64,000 nt of DNA from Terrimonas sp. (GCF_003075435.1 NZ_QCZJ01000013.1:62001-126000); one strand, 5' to 3'. Positions 7,468 through 17,613 are shown, counted from the first letter of the stretch. Notes: generated by a model from the sequence alone, not told the origin. A program made the numbers and translations.

Positions 7468-8916
7468 CTACATTCCCCAGCGCCATTCGCCGGCAATCTG
7501 CAATGGCTCTTTTAAATTACTATCTATAAGTTTTTGTTTAAGCATATTATCGGGGATGTGTTTTGCCTTTATTTGAGCAGCATCTGCCAGTCCGTATAAA
7601 AGCATTGCGCTAAAGCGAACCGTATTTTTCAGCTCGCTTTCATTCACCAGGTCAAATGCATCGCAATCCGCATGATAACAATTCAGCACTTCCCTGCTTA
7701 AATGCCCGTTAACGCCACCGGTTGGTATGCCGCGAAGCATAAAAGGCTGATGATCGCTGTGCAATCCCATACCTGATGAAAAAGTGTTTTTGAATGAAGT
7801 ATCTATGCTTTGTGCTATTTCCCCTATGGATTGAAATAATACTTTATCTTCTTCAGATGTTGCATGATAACCTTTGGGATCATTCGACATATCAAGATTA
7901 AGCATATAGCGGATATTTTTATAAGAACCGTCTTTTGATGCCTGTTCTATATAAGCTTTTGAGCCAAGCAATCCTTCTTCTTCGCCCATGAACATTACAA
8001 ACTCAATGGTGCGTTCGGGCTGCAGTTTTAAAGCCGCAAAAGTGCGGGCAATATCCAGTATGGCAAATGAGCCAATACCATTGTCAATGGCGCCGGAAGC
8101 CAGGTCCCAGCTATCGAGATGCCCGCCGATAACAATTTTTTCATTGGGCAGTTTCTTTCCTTTAAGCGTGGCAACTACATTTCTTGCTTTTACCCTGCCG
8201 GAAAAATTACTCATTTTTATATATGCTGACGCCGGGCTTTGATTGAGTTGTTCTTTTAACTGCATTCCATCTTCATTGCTTATACAAACCGCTGGTATAG
8301 TTATAAGCTTGCCTGTAACAGATGCTGTACCGGTGAGCAGTATCCCTCCCGGCGCTGCATTAAAAAATATTATGCCTGCCGCTCCGTATTTGGTAGCCAG
8401 CGCTGTTTTTTCTGAGCGGTGCAGGTTACGCAATCCCTGCGCAGAGCCCGGTAACAAACCAATAGGTATTAAAACAATTTTACCTTTTATTTTGTCTGCA
8501 GCTTTTATATAATCTTCTTCAAGTCCATTGCCGCAGTCTATCAGGGCTGCAGTTATTGCTGCTTTAACGGGTGAATGTGCCAAAGAAACGGCTTTATAAG
8601 CACTATCATTGATTTTTACAGTAAGCTCCCCCCTGCTCCAGCTCTCTGCTTCAAAAGGCTGAAATTTTACCTCAAGATGATACGATTTCAACAAATCATA
8701 AGCGTACTGCTCAGCCTTTGCTCCATTTTCCGAACCGGTAAGCCTGTGCCCGATTTTTTCAGTGGCATCTTTTAAATTGACATAAGCCCAGGAGTTTTTA
8801 TCTACTTCTTCATTAATACTTTTAAACACGTTTACCCAGCCGGGTTTTGACTGAGCAAAAATTGTGGAAACAGAAAGACAGCATAAAACAATGTAAAGAA
8901 TACTCTTACGCATCAT
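7468..8916 (-). CDS. M28 family zinc peptidase, secreted (carboxypeptidase Q-like)
   Basis: The 482-residue protein has a signal peptide ending around residue 21 (STIFAQ). Residues about 110-240 form a PA-type insert (GKIVLIPIG, AAGIIFFN), and the catalytic domain follows. The expected co-catalytic zinc ligands are visible: H266 in GGHLDSWD, D278 in GAIDNG, the general base/ligand pair E312-E313 in GEEEGLLGS, D342 in LNLDMS, and a late histidine in LHSDHQPF. The likely activity is aminopeptidase or dipeptidase in the periplasm or outside the cell, feeding peptide nutrition. It stands alone, with its own terminator. It is about 38 bases downstream of the ligand-binding protein gene on the same strand, so cotranscription is possible. 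Confidence 0.93.
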   Translation of the reverse strand: MMRKSILYIVLCCLSVSTIFAQSKPGWVNVFKSINEEVDKNSWAYVNLKDATEKIGHRLTGSENGAKAEQYAYDLLKSYHLEVKFQPFEAESWSRGELTVKINDSAYKAVSLAHSPVKAAITAALIDCGNGLEEDYIKAADKIKGKIVLIPIGLLPGSAQGLRNLHRSEKTALATKYGAAGIIFFNAAPGGILLTGTASVTGKLITIPAVCISNEDGMQLKEQLNQSPASAYIKMSNFSGRVKARNVVATLKGKKLPNEKIVIGGHLDSWDLASGAIDNGIGSFAILDIARTFAALKLQPERTIEFVMFMGEEEGLLGSKAYIEQASKDGSYKNIRYMLNLDMSNDPKGYHATSEEDKVLFQSIGEIAQSIDTSFKNTFSSGMGLHSDHQPFMLRGIPTGGVNGHLSREVLNCYHADCDAFDLVNESELKNTVRFSAMLLYGLADAAQIKAKHIPDNMLKQKLIDSNLKEPLQIAGEWRWGM

Positions 8917-8953
8917 ACTTAAAAATTAAAAAGTCAGAAAATGGGGCGGGCAA

Positions 8954-10135
8954 TCAATTGAGCCTGGACAGTTCATCATTCCATTGTTTTACAATAAAAA
9001 CTCTTTTGTTCTCATAGTAATCAGGGATTTTTGAGCTTTTGCTTTTATATACAGGCTTAAAATCAAAGTTGGTAAGAATGGTGTGCGTAGTATCATTAAG
9101 ATGGCTGGTTAGATTGCTTTTTCCATCTTGTAAGAGATGAGCGAAAAGATAGGTTATTTCAAATCCCCGGAAAGCTGTTTCGGTTGGCGTAACATATGCG
9201 TTCCTGCCATATTGTTGTGTGAAATCTTTAACCCAGTTATTTTCCTGCCCGGGGTTGAAAAATGAGGAAGAGTATATGATGGGTAGCTCTCTTAATTCGG
9301 GTCGGGTAAGATCTGTATAGTCTTCCCATGTAGGCATGCCTACTAAAGTGATTTTATATTTAGTGATAAGCGAGGCTGCGTTTGAAATAATATTCCTTGC
9401 AAAATTATCATCAAGGCTGCCACAGATAATGATATTTTCTCTATCCCCATCTAAAGAGGAAGCTATGTCGTCGGCAGAGAAAACATTATTTAATAGAACT
9501 GTTTTTATGTTGAGCACTTCGCCTGCGGCGGATGTATTAAGCGATTTAAAAACTTCGGTAACCCTGTCGTCTGCGCCATTCTGCCGGCGGAACATTACCA
9601 GCTTATGTGTTCCGAAATTGCGCAGCATATAATTGTATAAAACCTGGAGGTGTGTATTGAGTTTTGAATTTACAATTATAACGTAAGGATTTTCTGATAT
9701 GCCGCCATCATTGGGATAGGTAGCGGAGATGAAAGGGATCTTTTTTTCTTTGGCAATGGTTGCCAGGTCAAGATACTCTTTGCCGCTTACCGCTCCTATA
9801 ATAGCATCGGTACTATCCAGTGCGCCGCTGTCGGCAATGTTGTATATAGATTGTTTAGCGTTTTTTGCATCATATACCTGCACATTCAGTTGCACGCCTT
9901 CATTATTGAGAGAATCAAGCGCAATATTTGCGCCGTTGTAAAATTCGAGTCCTGCATTAATATAGCGCGGCATTGTTTTGCCCCATTTGTATTTGCCTGA
10001 TGCATCAAAGGCCGAATCAAGATATAGCGGAACAAAAAAAGCTATACGCGGATGGTTTGAAGACGGCACCTGCGCAATAGTATTTTTGCAAAACAATAAC
10101 AGTAAGCCAATGATAAAAATGCCGGATTTATTCAT
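8954..10135 (-). CDS. periplasmic ligand-binding protein, Leu/Ile/Val-binding fold
   Basis: From the ATG at 10135 this is a 393-residue protein with a clean signal peptide (MNKSGIFIIGLLLLFCKNTIAQ). The mature part has the type I periplasmic binding fold: RIAFFVPLYLDSAF at the start, AIIGAVSGKEYLDLATIAKEKKIPFISATYP in the first lobe, and KLVMFRRQ and ITLVGMPTWEDY in the second. Bacteroidota carry such proteins without neighbouring ABC permease genes, and none is present here, so it may be a sensor or a scavenging protein rather than a transporter part. The frame extends six codons upstream to another ATG, but the chosen start fits the signal peptide. guaA lies 28 bases upstream on the same strand. 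Confidence 0.85.
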   Translation of the reverse strand: MNKSGIFIIGLLLLFCKNTIAQVPSSNHPRIAFFVPLYLDSAFDASGKYKWGKTMPRYINAGLEFYNGANIALDSLNNEGVQLNVQVYDAKNAKQSIYNIADSGALDSTDAIIGAVSGKEYLDLATIAKEKKIPFISATYPNDGGISENPYVIIVNSKLNTHLQVLYNYMLRNFGTHKLVMFRRQNGADDRVTEVFKSLNTSAAGEVLNIKTVLLNNVFSADDIASSLDGDRENIIICGSLDDNFARNIISNAASLITKYKITLVGMPTWEDYTDLTRPELRELPIIYSSSFFNPGQENNWVKDFTQQYGRNAYVTPTETAFRGFEITYLFAHLLQDGKSNLTSHLNDTTHTILTNFDFKPVYKSKSSKIPDYYENKRVFIVKQWNDELSRLN

Positions 10136-10162
10136 GCCTTGAACTTTAATCAATAAGACGGG

Positions 10163-11698
10163 TTATTCCCACTCTATAGTTGCAGGAGGTTTACTGCTGA
10201 TATCGTACACCACGCGGTTGATGCCTCTTACATTATTGATAATTTCATTAGAAATATGTGCCAGAAATTCATAAGGCAAATGAGCCCAGTCGGCCGTCAT
10301 CCCATCTACTGATGTTACTGCGCGAAGCGCTACAGTAAACTCGTATGTGCGCTCATCACCCATAACACCCACACTTTTAACAGGAAGTAAGATAGCACCT
10401 GCCTGCCACACTTTATCATACAGCCCAAATGATTTAAGCCCGTTGATATAAACCGCGTCTGCTTCCTGCAGTAATTTAACTTTTTCTTCGGTTATTTCAC
10501 CCAATATACGAATGGCCAAACCCGGCCCGGGAAAAGGATGACGGGAAAGCATGGCATGCGGTATCCCTAACTCAGCTCCCACTCTTCTTACTTCATCTTT
10601 AAAAAGATAACGAAGCGGCTCTACCAGTTCCAGCTTCATGGTATCGGGCAGTCCACCCACATTATGGTGAGATTTTATCGTAACAGAAGGTCCGTGAACA
10701 GAAATACTTTCAATTACATCAGGATATATAGTGCCTTGACCTAACAACCCAATTCCTTCTATTTTGTGAGATTCTTCATCAAATACATCAATGAATGTTT
10801 TACCAATGATCTTTCGTTTTTCTTCAGGATTGGTTTTGCCGGCAAGTTTGGTATAGAAATGTTCTCTTGCATCAATTCCTTTCACATTTAAGCCGATCTG
10901 GTTATAGGTTTCAAGCACCTGTCCAAATTCATCTTTACGCAATACCCCGTTATCAACAAAAATTCCGAATAAGCGATCGCCGATCGCTTTATGTATAAGT
11001 GTAGCAGCCACGGTTGAATCAACACCACCACTTAATGCCATTATTACTTTCCTGTCTCCGATTTGCTTTTTGAGTTGGGCAACTGTGTCGCTGATGAAAT
11101 GCGCCGGTGTCCAATCCTGGGTGCAACCGCAAACCTTGACCAGGAAATTGTTGATTATCTTTTTGCCATATTCGGAGTGATATACTTCAGGATGAAACTG
11201 TAATCCATAAATAACATTAGCCTCAGTTCCGTTTTTCTTAAATGCCGCTACGGGGATGGATTCTGTAACGCCGAGTATTTCAAAATCAGCAGGTGTTTGT
11301 AATATGGAATCGCCGTGGCTCATCCAAACCTGCGATTCGGGTTTTACATTATCCCATAATACATCCTGCTGTTTAATTTTTAGCTGTGCTCTGCCGTATT
11401 CCCGTTTTTCAGAACGTTCCACTTTGCCGCCAAAGGTTTTTGCGGTGAGCTGTGCACCATAACAAACACCTAAAACAGGTAATTGTTTACTAATGGCTTC
11501 AACATCAACAATCGGCGCATTTGCATCATTTACCGAAAAAGGAGAGCCGGATAATATAACACCCTTTAATTCAGGAGAATACTGTATAGGTTTGTTGAAG
11601 GGCGTTATTTCGCAATACACATTTGCTTCGCGAACGGCACGGGCTATAAGCTGGGTATACTGGGAGCCGAAATCCAGGATGAGAATCTTTTCTGTCAT
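10163..11698 (-). CDS. guaA: GMP synthase (glutamine-hydrolysing)
   Basis: It converts XMP, ATP and glutamine to GMP in the last step of guanine nucleotide synthesis. The product is 511 residues from the ATG at 11698, beginning [16 protein letters not shown]; the frame is open for another 62 codons upstream, but that region is not conserved and overlaps the Uma2 gene. Domains in order are: class I glutamine amidotransferase (1-190, nucleophile cysteine in LGVCYGAQL, His/Glu in LQFHPEV), ATP-pyrophosphatase (about 195-390, P-loop [12 protein letters not shown]), and the C-terminal GMP synthase dimerisation domain ending in PPATIEWE. Length and motifs match the family fully. It is divergent from the Uma2 gene, which starts within 100 bases. 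Confidence 0.98.
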   Translation of the reverse strand: MTEKILILDFGSQYTQLIARAVREANVYCEITPFNKPIQYSPELKGVILSGSPFSVNDANAPIVDVEAISKQLPVLGVCYGAQLTAKTFGGKVERSEKREYGRAQLKIKQQDVLWDNVKPESQVWMSHGDSILQTPADFEILGVTESIPVAAFKKNGTEANVIYGLQFHPEVYHSEYGKKIINNFLVKVCGCTQDWTPAHFISDTVAQLKKQIGDRKVIMALSGGVDSTVAATLIHKAIGDRLFGIFVDNGVLRKDEFGQVLETYNQIGLNVKGIDAREHFYTKLAGKTNPEEKRKIIGKTFIDVFDEESHKIEGIGLLGQGTIYPDVIESISVHGPSVTIKSHHNVGGLPDTMKLELVEPLRYLFKDEVRRVGAELGIPHAMLSRHPFPGPGLAIRILGEITEEKVKLLQEADAVYINGLKSFGLYDKVWQAGAILLPVKSVGVMGDERTYEFTVALRAVTSVDGMTADWAHLPYEFLAHISNEIINNVRGINRVVYDISSKPPATIEWE

Positions 11699-11735
11699 TT
11701 GGCTGCGAAGGTAATAAAATGCCGATATTTCAGAG

Positions 11736-11764
11736 GGTTTCCAATCTTTCAAAGACTGGAAACC
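11736..11764. repeat. 29-nt palindrome upstream of Uma2 gene
   Basis: GGTTTCCA and TGGAAACC form an 8-bp outer stem, then one mismatch, then TCTTT/AAAGA around a central C. It ends exactly before an ATG (11765) of the Uma2 frame. It shares 20 of 29 positions with the palindrome at 12393-12421 on the other side of the gene. Confidence 0.8.
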
Positions 11765-11791
11765 ATGTATAAAAAGCTGTATTTTTATAGT

Positions 11792-12388
11792 ATGGAAGTA
11801 AGAGAGCCAGCCGTTGCCTACGGCAAACAAAAGTTTACCGTTGAAGAATACCTTGCAATGGAAGAAACTGCTACTGAAAAACATGAGTACTATAGGGGTG
11901 AGATATTTGCTATGTCCGGCGCTAAATTACCGCACAATACCATATCCAGAAACATGCTTATCGGATTAGGTATTAAGCTGAATGGTAAGAAATGTCAGCC
12001 TTTTGGCAGCGACCAACGCATACACATTGAAGCCAATACACTCTTTACCTACCCCGATATTTCCATTATTTGCGGAGAACCTGAAACCTTTAACGATGAC
12101 GACTGGAATATTTTAAACCCGGCAGTAATTGTTGAAATACTTTCCCCATCCACCAAAAACTACGACCGCGGCGAAAAGTTTAAGCTGTACCGCGATATAC
12201 CCACGCTAAAAGAATATATACTGGTGGATTCTGAAAGCGTACATATTGAAATATTCCGGCTGAATGAATCAAATCACTGGGAACTGGAAGAATACGATAC
12301 AGTTGAGGAAATGCTTTATATCAAAACGATTAATGAAAATATTGTTTTAGCGGATATTTATGCCGGGGTACAATTGGGAGGTAGGTAA
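11792..12388 (+). CDS. Uma2 family endonuclease
   Basis: This is a 198-residue member of the Uma2 (DUF820) group, which has the PD-(D/E)XK nuclease fold. Visible family features are [11 protein letters not shown] near the N-terminus, [12 protein letters not shown] (32-43), YPDISII with the metal-binding D89, [12 protein letters not shown] with E115, and [11 protein letters not shown] with K129/K131, followed by LKEYILVD. The catalytic residues look intact. No restriction or toxin partner is adjacent, and the biological role of Uma2 proteins is not established. The start may be the ATG at 11792 or the one at 11765 that abuts the upstream palindrome; the homologous region begins near the former. 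The gene is bracketed by two related palindromes and sits between guaA and uvrA. Confidence 0.9.
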   Translation: MEVREPAVAYGKQKFTVEEYLAMEETATEKHEYYRGEIFAMSGAKLPHNTISRNMLIGLGIKLNGKKCQPFGSDQRIHIEANTLFTYPDISIICGEPETFNDDDWNILNPAVIVEILSPSTKNYDRGEKFKLYRDIPTLKEYILVDSESVHIEIFRLNESNHWELEEYDTVEEMLYIKTINENIVLADIYAGVQLGGR

Positions 12389-12392
12389 GTAG

Positions 12393-12421
12393 GGCTACGA
12401 ACCTTTCAAAGGTTCGTAGCC
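12393..12421. repeat. 29-nt perfect palindrome downstream of Uma2 gene
   Basis: The arms GGCTACGAACCTTT and AAAGGTTCGTAGCC pair perfectly (14 bp) around a single C, four bases after the Uma2 stop codon and three bases before the uvrA stop. It can act as a two-way terminator for the converging genes, although neither strand has a long T run. Confidence 0.85.
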
Positions 12422-12423
12422 TC

Positions 12424-15240
12424 CTATAAAAATTTCCCCGTATGGCTTTCCTTTATCTTTTTCAAATTTTGCGGCTCACCGGCAAAAACAAGATTGCCTC
12501 CCTGGTCGCCGGCTTCGGGACCAAGATCAATTACCCAATCCGCGCTTTTAATTACATCTGTATTATGTTCAATCACCCAAATGGAATGACCCTGGTCAAT
12601 CAACGCATTAAATGAAGCAAGCAGTTTATTAATATCATGAAAATGCAAGCCTGTTGTAGGTTCATCAAAAATGAACAGTATATGTCCCTGCGCTTTGCCT
12701 TTACCAAGAAAAGAAGCAAGCTTTACACGCTGTGCTTCACCACCGGATAATGTATCACTCGATTGTCCCAGCTTTACATAGCCTAATCCTACATCTGCGA
12801 GCGGCTTCAGTTTTGTATAAATGTCTTTTTCGTCTTTAAAGAAGTGGAGGGCTTCATCAACACTCATTTCCAGCACATCAAAAATATTTTTCTCTTTGTA
12901 AGTTACTTCCAGCACTTCATCTTTAAAACGCCTGCCGTGGCAAACATCACACACCAAATGTACATCTGCCAGAAACTGCATTTCTACAATTTGTTCACCT
13001 TCACCTTTACATGCATCACATCTTCCTCCTTCTACATTGAAAGAAAAATGCTTTGGCTGAAAGCCATTGATTTTACTCAATGGTTGTTTGGCATACAGGT
13101 CTCTTATTTCGTCGTACGCTTTTATATAGGTTACGGGATTGCTGCGCGATGATTTACCAATCGGGTTCTGATCAACAAGTTCAATCTGGGTGATAAAGTC
13201 AATATCGCCGGTAATGGCTTTATGCATGCCAACCTTATCTACAAATTCACCCTTTATTTTTTTTAAGGCAGGATAAGCAATCTGTTTTATCAATGTTGTT
13301 TTGCCGCTGCCGCTCACGCCTGTGATGGCGGTTAATATGCCCAGCGGTAATTCAACTGTAATATTCTTAAGATTGTTCTGCCTTGCGTCTTCAATAGTAA
13401 CAGAGCGTTTCCATTTGCGGGTTTTAGCAGGTACGTCTATTGTAAGTCGCCCGCTAAGGTATTTACCGGTAAGGCTGTTTTGATTGCTGATGATATTGTC
13501 ATAATCACCTTCGGCAATCACTTCACCGCCTAAATGACTTGCAAGGGGACCCATATCAATAATATGATCTGCTTCCCGCATCATCATCTCGTCGTGTTCA
13601 ACCACCACCACCGTATTGTTCAGATCTCTCAGCTCTTTCAATACTTTTATCAGTCGCGCCGTATCTCTTGAATGTAATCCTATAGACGGTTCATCTAATA
13701 TATATAGTGAATTGGTAAGATTGCTGCCCAGGCTGCGTGTAAGCTGAATGCGTTGGCTTTCTCCGCCGCTTAATGAATTGGCTAAGCGGCTCAGGCTTAA
13801 ATAACCCAATCCAACATCAAGTAATACCTGCAACCGTTGATGTATCTCAATAAGAATACGTTTTGCTACCTGTTGGTCGTATTCGCTTAGGTCAAGCGTA
13901 TCAAACCACTGTTTTAAATCTTTAACCTGTATCTCACATAACTCACCAATATGCTTACCTCCAACTTTTACATATAAGGCTTCTTTGCGCAGACGATATC
14001 CTTTGCATTCAGGACAGACTGTTCTGCCTCTGTATCTCGATAACAAAACCCTGTATTGTACTTTGTAAAGGTTTTGCTCTACTTCTTTAAAAAAGTCGTT
14101 GATACCTTCCGCGTATTTATTCCCCTCCCAAAGCTGATTATACTGTTCTTTGGTTAAATCAATTACCGGCTTATGAACAGGGAACCCGAAATTCTTTGCT
14201 GCTCTTACAAAATTATCTTTCCACTTACTTAATTTCTCACCTTTCCAGGGGGCAACAGCGCTGTCATACACACTTAATCTCGGGTTAGGAATTACCAGTT
14301 CCGGGTCAATACCCAACACCTGCGAGAAACCCTCACATACAGGGCAGGCACCATAGGGATTGTTAAACGAGAAAAGATTGGGAACAGGTTCTTCGAACTT
14401 TATACCGTCTCTCTCGAATTTATTGGAGAAGCTTACCTGTGCAGATCCGTTAATTTCAATAAGCATTTCGCCCTCGCCTTCAAAAAAAGCTGTGCCTATC
14501 GAATCTGCAAGACGGTGCAGATCGTCTTCGTCAAAATCTTTTACAACAATCCTGTCTATTAATATATATGCATTACCACTATATCTTTTTTTCAGTTCAG
14601 CTTCTTTCCGTTCAAGCTCGTCTTCAATTCTGAGTATTTCACCCGGTTTATCTTTCGCTGTTATATATAGTCTTGAAAATCCTTTTTGAAGCAAAATATT
14701 CAGTTCTTCAGCGGCATTTCTTTTGCCCCGTAGTTTAAAATCAGATAGTATTAATATTTTATCGCCGGTTTTTTGGGTGGAGATAAACTTTACTACATCA
14801 TTTACATCATCCTTTTTTACTTCTTCGCCGCTCACCGGAGAAATAGTTTTGCCGATACGCGCATACAATAAACGGAGGTAATCATATACTTCCGTCATAC
14901 TGCCTACGGTAGAGCGTGGTGTGCGGGTAATAACCTTTTGTTCTATAGCAATCGCAGGGCATAAACCTTTAATGAAGTCAACATCTGGTTTATTCATGCG
15001 GTTAAGGAACTGTCTCGCATAGGCGCTCAGGCTTTCCGCATACCTGCGTTGACCCTCCGCAAATAAGGTATCAATTGTTAAAGATGATTTACCGGAGCCT
15101 GAAACGCCCGTCACCACCACCAGTTTATTCCTGGGGATTTCAACGGTAACATTTTTTAGATTATGTACTCTCGCGCCTTTTATCAAAATAGCATCAGTAG
15201 CAGGCGCAGGAGAATTTTTAATTGTTGAAGTTGCTGCCAT
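12424..15240 (-). CDS. uvrA: excinuclease ABC subunit A
   Basis: This is the DNA-damage recognition ATPase of nucleotide excision repair. The product has 938 residues from the ATG at 15240 (MAATSTI). The frame extends 21 codons further, but that tail overlaps the promoter. Two ABC ATPase units are present: the first Walker A is [10 protein letters not shown], the second [10 protein letters not shown], each with an LSGGE signature ([13 protein letters not shown] and [13 protein letters not shown]) and DEPS/DEPT Walker B ends. The zinc-binding pairs CPVC, CPEC, CDAC and CDVC are all there. A conserved UvrB-interaction region lies between residues about 130 and 240. uvrB and uvrC are not in the window. 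It converges with the Uma2 gene and is divergent from an ECF sigma gene. Confidence 0.98.
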   Translation of the reverse strand: MAATSTIKNSPAPATDAILIKGARVHNLKNVTVEIPRNKLVVVTGVSGSGKSSLTIDTLFAEGQRRYAESLSAYARQFLNRMNKPDVDFIKGLCPAIAIEQKVITRTPRSTVGSMTEVYDYLRLLYARIGKTISPVSGEEVKKDDVNDVVKFISTQKTGDKILILSDFKLRGKRNAAEELNILLQKGFSRLYITAKDKPGEILRIEDELERKEAELKKRYSGNAYILIDRIVVKDFDEDDLHRLADSIGTAFFEGEGEMLIEINGSAQVSFSNKFERDGIKFEEPVPNLFSFNNPYGACPVCEGFSQVLGIDPELVIPNPRLSVYDSAVAPWKGEKLSKWKDNFVRAAKNFGFPVHKPVIDLTKEQYNQLWEGNKYAEGINDFFKEVEQNLYKVQYRVLLSRYRGRTVCPECKGYRLRKEALYVKVGGKHIGELCEIQVKDLKQWFDTLDLSEYDQQVAKRILIEIHQRLQVLLDVGLGYLSLSRLANSLSGGESQRIQLTRSLGSNLTNSLYILDEPSIGLHSRDTARLIKVLKELRDLNNTVVVVEHDEMMMREADHIIDMGPLASHLGGEVIAEGDYDNIISNQNSLTGKYLSGRLTIDVPAKTRKWKRSVTIEDARQNNLKNITVELPLGILTAITGVSGSGKTTLIKQIAYPALKKIKGEFVDKVGMHKAITGDIDFITQIELVDQNPIGKSSRSNPVTYIKAYDEIRDLYAKQPLSKINGFQPKHFSFNVEGGRCDACKGEGEQIVEMQFLADVHLVCDVCHGRRFKDEVLEVTYKEKNIFDVLEMSVDEALHFFKDEKDIYTKLKPLADVGLGYVKLGQSSDTLSGGEAQRVKLASFLGKGKAQGHILFIFDEPTTGLHFHDINKLLASFNALIDQGHSIWVIEHNTDVIKSADWVIDLGPEAGDQGGNLVFAGEPQNLKKIKESHTGKFL

Positions 15241-15249
15241 AGAGGGCAA

Positions 15250-15281
15250 CAAAATTAATGCTAAATTGTTTAGCGTGGCAA
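15250..15281 (-). promoter_or_regulatory. uvrA promoter, TTG-N21-TAATTTTG
   Basis: On the minus strand TTTG ends at 15279 and TAATTTTG occupies 15257 to 15250, with 21 bases between TTG and the -7 element. The -7 element ends nine bases before the uvrA ATG. Spacing and sequence fit the phylum's consensus. Confidence 0.6.
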
Positions 15282-15401
15282 AAAAGTATATTTTACAGTA
15301 CAATAATGATATTTGCTATTATTGCTTTTAAGGGTTAGTATTTAATATTTTATCGGTTATCGAAGTTTTTCGATAATTAATCGAAAAATATTTAACAAAA
15401 G

Positions 15402-15432
15402 TTTGGTTGATTAAAAAAAAGCTCTATTTTAG
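15402..15432 (+). promoter_or_regulatory. probable promoter of the sigma-factor gene at 15557
   Basis: TTTG at 15402-15405 and TATTTTAG at 15425-15432 are separated by 19 bases. The -7 element deviates from TAnnTTTG at one base. It leaves a leader of about 120 bases. Confidence 0.4.
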
Positions 15433-15556
15433 CTGTCCCAATATCATACGAAAGAAACTAGAATTAAAATCATTACCGCCTTTTGGTATTACTTCTACTT
15501 CTTATTATATGATAATGGGGTATCAAAATCCCAACCATTAAAAACCGTAGAAGTTT

Positions 15557-16138
15557 ATGAATTCCCTAACCAACCTGCCTGATCAGCAATTGATCAACCT
15601 TTTTATGTCTGGAGAAGCTTCAGCGCTTGAAGCACTCATTATTCGTCACAAAGACAAAATTTACACATCCATTTTTCTGCTTGTTAAGGATAAATATCTT
15701 GCAGAAGACATTTTTCAGGATGTATTTATCAGGGTTATTGACACTATACGTAGTGGCAGGTACACTGAGGAAGGAAAATTTTTACCCTGGGCTATGCGTA
15801 TTGCCCACAACCTTTGCGTAGATCATTTCCGTAAAGTGAAACGCACACCAACTATTAAAACCGGTGATGATCGTGACATTTTTGAAGTGATCAATTTTTC
15901 AGAAGATGGTGTTGACCGTCGTATGATGCAACGTCAAAGCCACGACCGTGTTCGTGAAATGCTTGACAGATTACCTGAAGATCAACGCGAGGTTATTATT
16001 TTAAGGCATTATGCAGAATTGAGCTTTAAAGAAATTGCTACATTAACAGACTGCAGCATTAATACTGCCTTAGGCCGTATGCGCTATGGTTTAATTAACC
16101 TCCGCAAAATGATGCAGGAAAAACAAATTGCATTGTAA
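15557..16138 (+). CDS. sigma-70 family RNA polymerase sigma factor (ECF type)
   Basis: The 193-residue protein has region 2 (LEALIIRHKDKIYTSIFLL, DIFQDVFIRVIDTI, FLPWAMRIAHNLCVDHFRK; about 22-95) and region 4 (LPEDQREVIILRHYAELSFKEIATLTDCSINTALGRMRYGLINLRKMM; about 137-185). A short linker with the sequence DRDIFEVINF joins them. Unlike the sigma gene at 1663 it has no anti-sigma or membrane gene beside it. It uses many CGT and CAC codons, as expected of a well-expressed gene. I recall a near-identical stand-alone sigma factor in many Bacteroidota genomes, so it is probably a housekeeping-type ECF factor controlled at the level of its own transcription. A strong terminator follows. Confidence 0.95.
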   Translation: MNSLTNLPDQQLINLFMSGEASALEALIIRHKDKIYTSIFLLVKDKYLAEDIFQDVFIRVIDTIRSGRYTEEGKFLPWAMRIAHNLCVDHFRKVKRTPTIKTGDDRDIFEVINFSEDGVDRRMMQRQSHDRVREMLDRLPEDQREVIILRHYAELSFKEIATLTDCSINTALGRMRYGLINLRKMMQEKQIAL

Positions 16139-16154
16139 GAACTCTACTAAATCA

Positions 16155-16187
16155 AACGGGGTTGTATAGTTAAAATACAACCCCGTT
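16155..16187 (+). terminator. terminator of the sigma-factor gene
   Basis: A perfect 13-bp stem (AACGGGGTTGTAT with ATACAACCCCGTT) and a 7-base loop are followed by CTTATTTCC. It lies 17 bases after the stop codon. Confidence 0.85.
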
Positions 16188-16246
16188 CTTATTTCCTTAT
16201 TAACAGGAACCCTATTTAGTGCGTAGAAAACAGTATATGTTTTGAA

Positions 16247-16310
16247 AACCATTAAGAAGTTAAGCGTCATTAAGGTTTTTTTACTTAAATCTCTTAATGT
16301 CTTAATGGTT
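16247..16310. repeat. 64-nt hairpin built of CATTAAG units
   Basis: AACCATTAAGA (16247-16257) pairs with TCTTAATGGTT (16300-16310), and an inner CATTAAG (16268-16274) pairs with CTTAATG (16293-16299), with a T-run between. The short unit repeats, so the element looks like a dispersed intergenic repeat rather than a terminator. Confidence 0.55.
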
Positions 16311-16364
16311 AATTATAAGAACTAATAGTGGGACCGGATAATAAGTGTCCCTCTAATAAAAATA

Positions 16365-16826
16365 TTATCCGCCTATATCTATTTTAAAATTTACTTCTGA
16401 TGGTGGCAAACATTGTTTATCATCGCAAACCATAAACTCCACCGTTCCGCCAATATTGGTTTTAACTTTTGATTTTAGCTGCACAAGCTGAACAAATTCA
16501 ACCTTCTTTTCATAAAAATTTACGTTACCACCCCACACTTCTTCATGCTTCTTAATTATTTTCCCCTCTTCTTTCACTTTTCCATTTAATACTACCAAAG
16601 GGTTTTTATTGAATGTAAAACTTGTTGCCACAGGGCCTTCAACACCCACATTTTGTGCATATATATGGTAATTGCCATCAACTATTGCAGATAACCTTAG
16701 TTCGTATGTTTTATCATTCAGCTTTTTTGAGCTGAAATTCCATTTCACTTTTTGCGCCGAGCCGGACTGGGCAAAAACACATACGCCAATAAGCAAAGAA
16801 GTTGTTAACAGAAGAAGATGTTTCAT
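16365..16826 (-). CDS. secreted DsbD N-terminal-like (disulphide bond corrector) protein
   Basis: The 153-residue protein starts MKHLLLLTTSLLIGVCVFAQ, a signal peptide. The mature part has the immunoglobulin-like fold of the DsbD alpha / disulphide-bond-corrector domain: KVKWNFSSKKLNDKTYELRLSA, DGNYHIYAQN, and near the end the block VEFMVCDDKQCLPPSEVNF. The two cysteines in MVCDDKQC match the CxxxxxC redox pair of DsbD-alpha. In Bacteroidota this domain is often encoded alone or fused to a membrane cytochrome-biogenesis domain; here it is alone. It probably accepts or passes on electrons in the periplasm. I prefer the second ATG (16826) over the one two codons upstream. Confidence 0.85.
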   Translation of the reverse strand: MKHLLLLTTSLLIGVCVFAQSGSAQKVKWNFSSKKLNDKTYELRLSAIVDGNYHIYAQNVGVEGPVATSFTFNKNPLVVLNGKVKEEGKIIKKHEEVWGGNVNFYEKKVEFVQLVQLKSKVKTNIGGTVEFMVCDDKQCLPPSEVNFKIDIGG

Positions 16827-16907
16827 ACACAAAAATTTACATACTCAACAAATAACGTCTTATTGACGCAAAATAATTGCCCGCAATACTTAAACTTTTG
16901 TAAAAAA

Positions 16908-17585
16908 CTATACCAGCTCGGTTTTCCGGGCAACAAACAGATCGTGGAATATTTTTTTGCCATCTGTATTTCCCAGTCTTTCATTGCAGGCGCGTTCAGG
17001 ATGCGGCATCATTCCAAAAACATTGCCTGCGGCATTGGATATTCCGGCAATGTTGCGAAGGCTGCCATTGGGATTGGCTTCGGGAGTAATATTGCCGTTT
17101 TCATCACAGTAACGGTAAATTACCTGTCCATTATTCTCCAGCTCATCTAATGTGGCATTATCCGCATAAAACCTTCCTTCGCCATGTGCAACAGGAATTT
17201 TTGATACTATACCATCATCTCCTTTTAGGAATATATTTCTGCAGATAAATTTCATATTCTCATTGCGCAACAATACACCAGGCAATAAGCCGGCTTCGCA
17301 AAGAATCTGGAACCCGTTACAAACACCCAGTACTTTTCCACCTTTTCCTGCAAAAGAAATCACGCTTTGCATCATCGGGCTGAACCTTGCTATAGCGCCA
17401 CAGCGTAAATAATCACCATAAGAAAATCCGCCGGGCAGTACAATACAGTCTTCTGTAGAGAACATGCCAAGATCTTTATCCTTATGCCAAAGCTCAATAA
17501 CTTCATAACCAAGGTCTTTGCTTAAAGCATTGATCATATCTGCATCACAGTTTGAGCCGGGAAAAACAACTACGCCGAATTTCAT
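16908..17585 (-). CDS. purQ: phosphoribosylformylglycinamidine synthase subunit PurQ
   Basis: This is the glutaminase subunit of FGAM synthase, the fourth step of purine synthesis; it works with PurL and PurS. The 225-residue product begins [16 protein letters not shown] and carries the amidotransferase nucleophile in [14 protein letters not shown], the oxyanion region [15 protein letters not shown], and the C-terminal His/Glu of MMPHPERA. Its length matches the stand-alone PurQ form rather than the fused PurL of enterobacteria. purL and purS are not in this window. The start ATG at 17585 is preceded by a TACCTTTG -7 element at 17621-17614. Confidence 0.96.
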   Translation of the reverse strand: MKFGVVVFPGSNCDADMINALSKDLGYEVIELWHKDKDLGMFSTEDCIVLPGGFSYGDYLRCGAIARFSPMMQSVISFAGKGGKVLGVCNGFQILCEAGLLPGVLLRNENMKFICRNIFLKGDDGIVSKIPVAHGEGRFYADNATLDELENNGQVIYRYCDENGNITPEANPNGSLRNIAGISNAAGNVFGMMPHPERACNERLGNTDGKKIFHDLFVARKTELV

Positions 17586-17613
17586 AATGAATTATAATGT
17601 ATTTATGGAAAAG

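Larger units (their letters stand above)
15241..15556. other. divergent regulatory region uvrA / sigma factor
   Basis: These 316 bases hold both promoters and, near the middle, an inverted repeat TTATCGAA (15357-15364) and TTCGATAA (15369-15376) separated by four bases, with a further TAATCGAA close by. The leader before the sigma-factor ATG would be about 120 bases and has no open frame that I trust. Confidence 0.5.

Noticed and set aside
11699-11791. N-terminal extension of the Uma2 frame and of guaA
   Set aside because: Both frames run through the shared intergenic region; the conserved starts at 11792 and 11698 remove the overlap.
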